Assembly: GCA_029933395.1 (NCBI GenBank)
Contig: JAOZOG010000035.1
Coordinates: forward strand, 1 to 16,266
Length of the DNA: 16,266 nucleotides
Source: Sulfurovaceae bacterium
GTDB lineage: Bacteria > Campylobacterota > Campylobacteria > Campylobacterales > Sulfurovaceae
Direction of reading: 5' to 3'
Both the position numbers and the translations under genes were made by a program. The notes under the pieces are model-generated. The model was not told where the DNA came from, ran no database searches, and saw only the letters and a program-made list of their open reading frames with translations. This document shows positions 1 to 6,081 of this stretch, piece after piece (positions within the stretch are counted from its first letter, which is position 1; every line of letters starts with the position of its first letter).

Positions 1-477
1 GATGTGAATATCGCCCAGATTCTTTTCGAGCTCTTCTCTGTAGCCTGCCATAAATCGCTCGAACTGTGCTACGATATTCTTGTCTATTTCAGTGTAGGGT
101 TTCACCTCTTCTATCGTGACCTGATTGCTGAGTGTTTTTCCCTGGGAGAGTATGGGAATGCGTGTTTGCAGGGCCTTTCCGACTATCAGCAGATGCTCGA
201 TGACCATCGCGACAGAGTAGTAGCGTGAATTGTCTTCGAGCCCAAAAAGTTTGGGTACCAGGACTCTCCTGAAAAGCTGCTCTTCATCCAGGCCGGATGC
301 CATAGTGATGATCTTTTCTCCCTCATTATCATAGATATCCCAGGCTTTGTCCCAGGAGATAAGGCGGTTGAGCAGAGGAAACATCACATATTTTGCAGCC
401 AATCGTTTGGAGGTGGAGATACCGGCTCCGGCTTTCTCCAGCGTGTCGATGACTTCAGTAGAGTCTTTTTCTTTCAT
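1..477 (-). CDS. Hypothetical protein, possibly DinB-like four-helix fold (3' end cut by window)
   Basis: The reverse strand is open from an ATG at 477-475 through 159 codons to the window edge, so the C-terminus is missing. The visible protein is helical and mostly soluble, with no signal peptide. It has a segment RYYSVAMVIEHLLIVGKAL around residues 92-110, in which a His follows a small-residue helix; this resembles the helix bearing a metal-ligand His in DinB-like proteins. That link is a weak impression from pattern only. The Shine-Dalgarno is poor (GGGAAAACA before ATG). It is separated by about 134 nt from the end of the nitrite/sulfite reductase gene on the same strand, so it could be read from that operon or from its own promoter. 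Real coding is likely because the frame is long, has normal composition and starts just after an intergenic stretch. Confidence 0.6.
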   Translation of the reverse strand, partial: MKEKDSTEVIDTLEKAGAGISTSKRLAAKYVMFPLLNRLISWDKAWDIYDNEGEKIITMASGLDEEQLFRRVLVPKLFGLEDNSRYYSVAMVIEHLLIVGKALQTRIPILSQGKTLSNQVTIEEVKPYTEIDKNIVAQFERFMAGYREELEKNLGDIHI

Positions 478-611
478 TGTTTTCCCAAGTTTATTGTTTT
501 GATGAGGTGGCTGGAGATAGATCTTGCTGTAGCGAAGATTGCAGCATATTATTTGTTGTCTCATTGTATTCTTTAGGGGATGAATTCTGTGGATAAAAAA
601 TTGCACCCATC

Positions 612-2294
612 CTACACTTTTTCACCCCAAAGTCTCTGGCTGAGCATCTGTATTCCTTTGTGGAAAGGCATCCCCTCATCGCTCCAAAGCTGCAATTCGG
701 AAAAATCCGATTCCAGAATGTCTCGCTCCTCTTCCGTCGTATGGAGTCTATCGGGATTTGAGTATGTAGTATTCAAGGGAACAGTTTTGCCGGTATAGTG
801 TTTTGCCAGAAACCAAAGTGCGAGAAAATCAGTAGAGAATCGGTTGAGTATTTCCCGACTGAATGTTTCGAAGTCGTCGTAGCGGCTCTGCTCGAAGGTG
901 TCCAGAATGGTTCCGATCATATCGTTAAGCCCGTGGAGAGGGATCGCCATGAGGATCAGTCTTGCTGTTGTTTTCCCCTCGCTGTACTGTCCGCCCAGAA
1001 AGAGCCGGACGCTCTTTTGGGTGGGGCCGTAGATGGCGGTTCTCAGTCCGATCAGGCCAATGTCGGCGTGCTGGTGTTTGCCGCAGCCTTTGAGGCAGCC
1101 GCTGTAGCCCAGCCTCACACCGAGTTTCGCGAGGCGATCGAGGGGAAGCGTCTCGGCCTCTTCTTTCATGTCGAAGAGGGAGAGGGGACAGTAGCGACTA
1201 CCGGCACAGACGGAGAGCTGGGGTGGATCACTCTGCCTGGCGAAAGGCGTTTCCGGTTTTTTGAGCCCCAGGAGATAGAGGTTCTGGTCGACTCCCAGTC
1301 GTATGGAGAGTTGGTTCGACGCTGCATAGGTGTAGAGGGTGGTGAGTGCATCCGGTGAGATCTCTCCGAAGCGGCTTCGGCAACAAAAAGCATACTCTCC
1401 ATTTTGAAGCCGGGTAAATTCTCGAGTGCTGGATTTGTGCACCAGAAGCGTGCCGGCTGATTGCAGCACTTTGGGATAGAAGGATTGAATATGCTCTCTG
1501 AAAGTTTTCATGCCGATCGATTGCAGCAGATGAAAAAGCCGCGTTTTGGAGCGTGTGCCCCGGAGGCCGTATTTGAGATAGCTTTTGGTGACGGATTCGA
1601 AGAGTGCGGCGGCATACTCTTTTTCGACGAATATATCGGCATCTTTCGCTACTTCGCTATTCTTGCCTCCCAGATAGAGGTTGAAGCCGATTTGGCCCTC
1701 TTTTTCTGCCAGGGCCAGATAGAGATCATTGCTGAAAAAGGAGTGGGTGCTTTCCGGGGTACCGCAGATGGCTGTGTTGAATTTGCGGGGGAGGGTGCCT
1801 GTGTAGTGAGGGTTCTTCAGAAAGATCGACTCCATCTCTTGGATCAGGGGGTAGGTTTCTATCCGGTTTTTGGTATCCAAACCGTCGAGAGGGTCGGTGA
1901 CGATATTGCGAAAATTATCCGTCAGAGTCTGCCAGCAGGTCAATCCTGAATGCTCCAGCTTTTGCCAGGCCTCCAGTACACTGTCCGCATTCAGCCCGTG
2001 CAGCTCCATCTGTGCCCGCATCGTGATGATGGGTTTGAGGTGATAGGCTTCGACAAGTTCGAGAATGCTTTTCAGCTGGGGAGGCGAGATCCTGCCGGCT
2101 GTGAGACGGATTCTGAGCATAAAGGTTTCGGGTGAGAGTTTGTGGTTGTAGATACCGAAGTTTTTGAGGTAGAAGCGCTCATCTTCACTGAGATGGTGCC
2201 AGTCGAGCTGCTCGATCAGCGGGAGGAAATCATACGGTTTCCGTGCAGCCTTGAGCCGCTCGATTTTGTTGGGCTTGAATGTCGCCTCTGCCAT
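612..2294 (-). CDS. Siroheme/4Fe-4S nitrite or sulfite reductase (ferredoxin-type)
   Basis: Predicted to carry out six-electron reduction of nitrite to ammonia, or sulfite to sulfide, in the cytoplasm using siroheme coupled to a 4Fe-4S cluster. The 560-residue length suits the one-subunit NirA/SirA family. The cluster ligands are visible as C363-x5-C369 (CAGSRYC) and C400-x3-C404 (CLKGC). Two ferredoxin-like half domains flank them. Family signatures include MRAQMELHG near 92-100, NFRNIVTDPLDGLD near 127-140, and LPRKFN near 168-173. The Arg residues R93 and R170 fit the siroheme/substrate-binding Args of the family, and K198 in AEKEGQIGFN probably fits the active-site Lys. Which anion is used cannot be decided by eye. 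The gene starts 18 nt after the small membrane-protein gene and is probably cotranscribed with it, downstream of an FNR-like box. The Shine-Dalgarno is weak (CGGA). Confidence 0.9.
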   Translation of the reverse strand: MAEATFKPNKIERLKAARKPYDFLPLIEQLDWHHLSEDERFYLKNFGIYNHKLSPETFMLRIRLTAGRISPPQLKSILELVEAYHLKPIITMRAQMELHGLNADSVLEAWQKLEHSGLTCWQTLTDNFRNIVTDPLDGLDTKNRIETYPLIQEMESIFLKNPHYTGTLPRKFNTAICGTPESTHSFFSNDLYLALAEKEGQIGFNLYLGGKNSEVAKDADIFVEKEYAAALFESVTKSYLKYGLRGTRSKTRLFHLLQSIGMKTFREHIQSFYPKVLQSAGTLLVHKSSTREFTRLQNGEYAFCCRSRFGEISPDALTTLYTYAASNQLSIRLGVDQNLYLLGLKKPETPFARQSDPPQLSVCAGSRYCPLSLFDMKEEAETLPLDRLAKLGVRLGYSGCLKGCGKHQHADIGLIGLRTAIYGPTQKSVRLFLGGQYSEGKTTARLILMAIPLHGLNDMIGTILDTFEQSRYDDFETFSREILNRFSTDFLALWFLAKHYTGKTVPLNTTYSNPDRLHTTEEERDILESDFSELQLWSDEGMPFHKGIQMLSQRLWGEKV

Positions 2295-2312
2295 TATTGT
2301 ATCCGTCTGCCG

Positions 2313-2732
2313 CTAAAAGTCTATAAACATCGCCTGCGAGAGGAAAATGATGATCAGTACAAGAATAAAGGGGAAGAGATGGCTTTTGAAAACCCAGGGG
2401 TTGATCCCGAAAAATTTCTGGTTGAATCCCCGGAAGCCGAGCCAAAGCCCCAGAAATGCCTTGATGGAGAGCAGGATCTGAAAGCTGCTCATCCCCTCCG
2501 GCCCGATCTCGCCGAAAACAAAGATAAACATATAGATACCGGTACCGACAGCGACGAGAAGTGCCCAGGGGACGACTTTGCGCACGTGCATCATGATCGC
2601 TTCGCGTGCTTTTTTGGCCTCTTCGGGTGTCAGTGTTTCACCCATTCTGGCCATAAAGAGGTTGTCGACGATAAGAAAACCGCCATAGGTGAAAGCGGCA
2701 TAGAGATGGATGATGTGGACGATATCGAACAT
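2313..2732 (-). CDS. Small four-helix integral membrane protein, CopD/DUF2269-like
   Basis: A 139-residue membrane protein. The start at 2732 is preferred because AAAGGA lies 8 nt before it; the same frame stays open upstream to 2807, but that extension has no ribosome site and covers the promoter. Hydrophobic helices lie at about 3-26, 52-73, 84-103 and 118-137. Histidines H6 and H9 in the first helix (HIIHLYAAFTYGG), H49 before the second and H118 at the start of the fourth could bind heme or metal. The overall look recalls CopD/DUF2269-type small membrane proteins, but the family is a guess. It is the first gene of a two-gene unit with the siroheme reductase (18 nt gap), so a role in nitrite/sulfite metabolism, redox coupling or transport is possible by context only. 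A TATAAT at 2756-2751 is its likely -10 element. Confidence 0.75.
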   Translation of the reverse strand: MFDIVHIIHLYAAFTYGGFLIVDNLFMARMGETLTPEEAKKAREAIMMHVRKVVPWALLVAVGTGIYMFIFVFGEIGPEGMSSFQILLSIKAFLGLWLGFRGFNQKFFGINPWVFKSHLFPFILVLIIIFLSQAMFIDF

Positions 2733-2750
2733 TTTTGAAATCCTTTGGGA

Positions 2751-2756
2751 ATTATA
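2751..2756 (-). promoter_or_regulatory. -10 element for membrane protein / siroheme reductase unit
   Basis: The reverse strand reads TCTATAAT, a perfect TATAAT hexamer, 18 nt before the ATG at 2732. The start point would fall near 2744. There is no good -35 hexamer at the usual distance, which fits activator dependence. The FNR-like palindrome at 2794-2807 would be centred roughly 56-57 nt upstream of this start point. Confidence 0.5.
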
Positions 2757-2793
2757 GAATCGTAAGTATACAGTCTGCTTTCTCAAAGCGGGG

Positions 2794-2807
2794 TTGATAT
2801 CGGTCAA
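2794..2807. promoter_or_regulatory. FNR/CRP-family operator-like palindrome
   Basis: TTGATATCGGTCAA is TTGAT-N4-GTCAA, nine of ten positions of the FNR-type consensus TTGAT-N4-ATCAA. It lies in the short gap between the nitrite/sulfite reductase unit (minus) and the Na/phosphate transporter (plus). On the plus side it overlaps the -35 hexamer TTGATA, so binding there would repress that promoter. On the minus side it lies about 56 nt upstream of the predicted start point. A regulator of the Crp/Fnr family is assumed; none is encoded in this window. Confidence 0.45.
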
Positions 2808-2822
2808 TAGTTGTGCTACACT
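2794..2822 (+). promoter_or_regulatory. Sigma70-type promoter of the Na/phosphate transporter gene
   Basis: A -35 TTGATA at 2794-2799 and -10 TACACT at 2817-2822 are separated by 17 nt, with an extended TG at 2814-2815. Six nt after the -10 comes the A of the ATG at 2828, so the transcript may begin at the start codon itself (leaderless). Confidence 0.5.
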
Positions 2823-2827
2823 TCAGT

Positions 2828-4522
2828 ATGGATAATCTTTCATTGTGGATCGAAGCCTTTTCGGGTCTGGGACTTTTCCTGTTTGGGATGATCTATCTCG
2901 AGTCCAGAATCAAGGCGAGTGCGGGAGCCTCGTTTCGGCGGATGATCCGCAATGCGACCGATACCCACTTCAAGAGCCTCTTTGCCGGCCTGGCAGCCAC
3001 CGCACTATTCCAGAGTTCCTCTGTCGTGACACTGATGGCGCTCTCTCTGATCGGCGCACAGATGATGGGGTTGGAGAGTGCGATCGCGATGATCTTCGGG
3101 TCGAATATCGGTACGACGGTGACGGCGTGGATCATTGGACTGATCGGCTTCAAATTTGATATTTTACTTCTCTCTTATCTCTTTATCGGAGTTGGGGGGC
3201 TGGGAAGTGTTCTGGCGGAGCAGGGCGGACGATGGCGGAACTGGTTTGGGGCGATGGTCGGCTTCGGACTGATCTTCCTGGGCTTGGAGGGGATGAAAGA
3301 GAGTTTCGATACGATTTCGAAGAGTTTCGATATCGCAGCTTATCACTTTGGCCACCCCTACTGGTACGCCTTGGTCGGGTTTGCTCTGACGGCAGTGATA
3401 CAGTCGAGTTCTGCGTCCATCGCGATCGTGCAGAGTGCCCTCTATACCTCTATCATCGGTTTCGACGATGCTGCCGCTTTCGTGATCGGTGCCAATGTGG
3501 GCACGACAGTCACGGCAGTGCTGGGTGCGATCGGAGGGATTCCGGACAAGAAACGGACCGCACTGGCGCATCTCTTTTTCAATGTTTCGACCGGAGTGGT
3601 CGCACTGCTTCTCCTGAAGCCTCTGGTCTCTCTGGTGATGCTGATCATGCCGGGGACGGACAGTGTCATACAGATCGCACTCTTTCACACGATCTTCAAT
3701 CTCATCGGCGTCATTCTCTGGTTCCCCTTTATCAGCCCGCTTGCGCTCTGGCTGCACCATTTTTTCAAAAAAGAGCCGGTTCATGTGACACTCTATCTGC
3801 ATAATGTTTCAACAGATGTACCGGATGTCGCCCTGGAGGCACTGCGCAAAGAGGTCGGCCATCTCTCCGAAGAGGTCGAGCGCTTTGCACTGCTTGCGAT
3901 CAATATCCCGCCGCCCAAAGTCCTGAAAGATCATACCCCCACCGATAAACTGCTGGATAGGTATCAGGAGAATATGGAACTCTCCTACGAAAAACTCTAT
4001 GATCCGATACGGCTTCTGGAGGGGGAGATCTACCGCTATGTGACGCAGGCGACACTGGGGAAAAGCGATGAATCCTTTCTCGAAAAACTCAACGAAGTTG
4101 TCCGCCAAACCTCCTATCTTGCGACAGCTGCCAAAGCGATCAAGGATATGCTGGAGGACCTCAATAGACTCTATCTGGCCGAGAGTACCGAAGAGCAAAA
4201 ATTTCTGCGCAACCTGCGCTATCAGATTCTGAAGAGTGTCGAAGCCTTCGATGCCGCCAAGAGGGGAGATGGTGATGCACGCAGGGAGATGGAAAATATC
4301 TACAAGAGAATCGCAGAATCCTATCGGGACAATATGGGTACGATCAGGGGAATTGCCAAAAACAGAGAGATTCCAACCGAAATGACTACGATCGCCGTCA
4401 ATGATATGCATCTGAGCAAAAGCTTCACCAAATCGCTGCGTAACGCATTGCGCTTCGAAAGTGTCTGGGAGGAAGAGAATGATGAGGAGGAAGAAAAGGA
4501 GAAAGCGGAGCGTCAGCAGTAG
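2828..4522 (+). CDS. Na/Pi cotransporter family protein with PhoU-like C-terminal domain
   Basis: A 564-residue inner-membrane protein of the NptA/PNaS family, expected to move phosphate (or a related anion) with sodium. The two inverted membrane halves are visible: QSSS motifs at about 62-65 and 192-195, each followed by GSNIGTTVTA (about 91-100) and GANVGTTVTA (about 221-230), the family hallmark. Roughly eight hydrophobic segments lie between residues 6 and 310. From about 335 to 540 the protein is charged and helical like PhoU, and it ends in an acidic EEENDEEEEKEK tail. An in-frame GTG at 2813 is an alternative start, but it has no Shine-Dalgarno and overlaps the likely -10. The ATG at 2828 also lacks a Shine-Dalgarno and may be leaderless. 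Bacterial members with PhoU domains may serve phosphate homeostasis or export; the direction is not visible here. Confidence 0.92.
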   Translation: MDNLSLWIEAFSGLGLFLFGMIYLESRIKASAGASFRRMIRNATDTHFKSLFAGLAATALFQSSSVVTLMALSLIGAQMMGLESAIAMIFGSNIGTTVTAWIIGLIGFKFDILLLSYLFIGVGGLGSVLAEQGGRWRNWFGAMVGFGLIFLGLEGMKESFDTISKSFDIAAYHFGHPYWYALVGFALTAVIQSSSASIAIVQSALYTSIIGFDDAAAFVIGANVGTTVTAVLGAIGGIPDKKRTALAHLFFNVSTGVVALLLLKPLVSLVMLIMPGTDSVIQIALFHTIFNLIGVILWFPFISPLALWLHHFFKKEPVHVTLYLHNVSTDVPDVALEALRKEVGHLSEEVERFALLAINIPPPKVLKDHTPTDKLLDRYQENMELSYEKLYDPIRLLEGEIYRYVTQATLGKSDESFLEKLNEVVRQTSYLATAAKAIKDMLEDLNRLYLAESTEEQKFLRNLRYQILKSVEAFDAAKRGDGDARREMENIYKRIAESYRDNMGTIRGIAKNREIPTEMTTIAVNDMHLSKSFTKSLRNALRFESVWEEENDEEEEKEKAERQQ

Positions 4523-4535
4523 AACGCTTATATTC

Positions 4536-4544
4536 TGTTATAAT
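4536..4544 (+). promoter_or_regulatory. Extended -10 promoter for the 48-residue-repeat protein
   Basis: TGTTATAAT gives an extended TG plus a perfect TATAAT at 4539-4544. It is followed about 33 nt later by the ATG at 4577, with GGAG as ribosome site. No strong -35 is seen, as is common in Campylobacterota promoters. Confidence 0.55.
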
Positions 4545-4576
4545 ATTTTCTAACGATTTAATATTTGGAGAAGATA

Positions 4577-5392
4577 ATGAAGAAATCACTCTATTCGGTT
4601 CTGATAGGTCTGCTGCTCTTTTTCTCAGCGACACTGTCACTGCATGCTGAAAATAACGATGCGTATCGGTATAAATGGGTAGGGACCTTTGTCAAGGGTA
4701 CCCCCTACAGCGAGCAGACCATCGCCAGTGCGATGATGTGGGAAGGGTTTGCCGATGTGATCAAGCGGCGCTGGGGAGAGGGATATCTGCTGACGGAACT
4801 CAAATATGGAAACGGAAAATGGGTCGGTGTCTTCTCCAAAGGGAGCAAATGGAAACATCAGGCCTATGATATGAGTGAAAGATGGGAGAGTATGAGTGAG
4901 GCGATTGAGAAGCGGTGGGCGCAGGGCTACTATCTCGTCGCGATCGAACATGGTTTGTCAGAGTGGGTCGCCTTTTTCGCTAAAAATACCGGATATACCA
5001 ACCAGGCATTCGAGCGGCAGAAGAAGCTGGCAAAGTTTCAGGAGCGCATCGTCAAACGATGGAAGCAGGGCTTCGAGATCGTCGATATCGAATATGGCGA
5101 GGGGCACTGGCTCGCTGTCTTTGCCAAAGGGGTGCATCAGGGTCATCATGCATTGAGTGTCCGCAGTAACTGGAAGCGTTTCAGAGGAGTGATCCACAAA
5201 CAGTGGGATCAGGGCTACCAGATCACCCATATCGCTTTTGGTGTCGGGAAATGGATCGGTGCTTTCGCTGACGATACCGGATATCCCGCACAGGGCTTCG
5301 AGGCTGAGCCTACACTGTCGGAATTTGGCGTCGTGATGAGAAAACGCTGGGAAGATGGCTTCGCTCTGGTCAATATGGCGGAGGGGTGGTAG
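4577..5392 (+). CDS. Exported protein of five tandem 48-residue W-rich repeats (DUF7477-like)
   Basis: A 271-residue protein starting at the ATG 6 nt after GGAG; an upstream in-frame TTG at 4565 overlaps that site and is rejected. Residues 1-24 form a signal peptide (KK, a hydrophobic core, LHA before ENN), so it should be exported to the periplasm or beyond. The rest is five repeats with strict 48-residue spacing. A first Trp (GKW/EW/HW/GKW pattern) falls at 34, 82, 130, 178 and 226. A second Trp, in RRW/KRW/KQW followed by x-x-G-Y/F, falls at 66, 114, 162, 210 and 258. Each unit reads roughly W-x-x-x-F-x-K-G...Q-A...KRW-x-x-G-Y-x-x-x-x-I-x-Y-G. This resembles the DUF7477 repeats I recall from the C-termini of plant MLK-type kinases, but no enzymatic motif is visible and the function is unknown. 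It appears monocistronic. Confidence 0.85.
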   Translation: MKKSLYSVLIGLLLFFSATLSLHAENNDAYRYKWVGTFVKGTPYSEQTIASAMMWEGFADVIKRRWGEGYLLTELKYGNGKWVGVFSKGSKWKHQAYDMSERWESMSEAIEKRWAQGYYLVAIEHGLSEWVAFFAKNTGYTNQAFERQKKLAKFQERIVKRWKQGFEIVDIEYGEGHWLAVFAKGVHQGHHALSVRSNWKRFRGVIHKQWDQGYQITHIAFGVGKWIGAFADDTGYPAQGFEAEPTLSEFGVVMRKRWEDGFALVNMAEGW

Positions 5393-5431
5393 AGGATAGA
5401 TCCGTCTCTTCTTCCCTCTGGCTCATTTGAG

Positions 5432-5451
5432 CGGGGAGTACTTCCTCCCCG
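5432..5451 (+). terminator. GC-rich hairpin behind the repeat protein gene
   Basis: CGGGGAG pairs perfectly with CTCCCCG around a 6-nt loop, 40 nt after the stop codon at 5392. The following T-tract is weak (TGTTTC), so termination may be partial. A small palindrome GCTCATTTGAGC directly precedes it. Confidence 0.5.
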
Positions 5452-5475
5452 TGTTTCAAATGCAAACGTTTATTA

Positions 5476-5484
5476 TGCTACAAT
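5476..5484 (+). promoter_or_regulatory. Extended -10 promoter for the exported helical protein / ubiD-family unit
   Basis: TGCTACAAT provides a TG extension and a TACAAT hexamer (5479-5484), about 32 nt before the GTG start at 5516. It has the same TGC-TAnnnT form as the -10 elements at 2814-2822 and 11090-11098. Confidence 0.5.
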
Positions 5485-5515
5485 CATTCTCAATTATTCA
5501 ATCCTGGAGTCTTTT

Positions 5516-6073
5516 GTGATCAAATCTCTGCTTCTCGCTTTTGTCCTTTTTTTCTTTGCACAAAGCCTTCTGGCTGCGCCGCCCAATCCCGATACATTCG
5601 TTCCCAATCGCGCCAAAAGACCCAGTCAGATATTGGCACTCTATATGAAGAACAATATCAGCAAAGGTATCCGTGATGTGATCTATATCTGGAACCGAAG
5701 CTACCCGAACCCCTCCAGGCAGATTGTCGACCTGATGAAAATATTCAAATCTTTCAGTAATTCTCCGATGGTGCCGAAGCAGATGTTGATGAACGAAGAG
5801 TTCGAACTCAAAAAAGTACTCGATACCAAAAAGATGCTCAAAGCTCTGGACCGTTTCCAAAAAGAGCTCAATACCACCCATCGTGCGCTCTTTGAGTATA
5901 TCAGCCTGATCATCGGAAGCAAACAGGGCGATATAGAGAAGGCGTACAAAGAAGTACTCAAAGAGATGAACCGTATGGTCAAAGGCTACAATCATCTGGC
6001 AAAAGTGACGAACCGGCAGTATGGCCAGAAGGTGATGCCCTATTATGCATTGAATTACAAAAAAAGAAAGTAG
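5516..6073 (+). CDS. Exported, alpha-helical hypothetical protein
   Basis: A 185-residue protein of unknown function. The GTG start is supported by GGAG at 5506-5509, 6 nt upstream, and by the signal peptide that follows at once (MIKSLLLAFVLFFFAQSLLA, cleavage likely before APP). The mature part is basic and helical, without cysteine or histidine clusters and without membrane segments after the signal; the C-terminus is lysine-rich (KKRK). A helical stretch from about 60 to 165, rich in Lys, Glu and Leu, could form a coiled coil or helical bundle. The stop codon lies 8 nt before the UbiD-family gene and overlaps its ribosome site, so both are likely cotranscribed, although an exported helical protein and a cytosolic decarboxylase have no obvious shared task. 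I do not recognise a family. Confidence 0.75.
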   Translation: MIKSLLLAFVLFFFAQSLLAAPPNPDTFVPNRAKRPSQILALYMKNNISKGIRDVIYIWNRSYPNPSRQIVDLMKIFKSFSNSPMVPKQMLMNEEFELKKVLDTKKMLKALDRFQKELNTTHRALFEYISLIIGSKQGDIEKAYKEVLKEMNRMVKGYNHLAKVTNRQYGQKVMPYYALNYKKRK

Positions 6074-6081
6074 GAAGAGAG

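Noticed and set aside
4..228. Plus-strand 74-codon frame at the window start
   Set aside because: Antisense to the truncated minus-strand gene, which is open over its full 159 codons with a more normal composition.
491..679. Small 62-codon minus-strand frame between the partial gene and the reductase
   Set aside because: It overlaps the end of the siroheme reductase gene, and its translation is low-complexity Ser/Gln-rich at the end with no motif; no convincing ribosome site.
2733..2807. Upstream extension of the small membrane protein
   Set aside because: It lacks a ribosome site and covers the -10 element and FNR-like box; the ATG at 2732 has a good AAAGGA.
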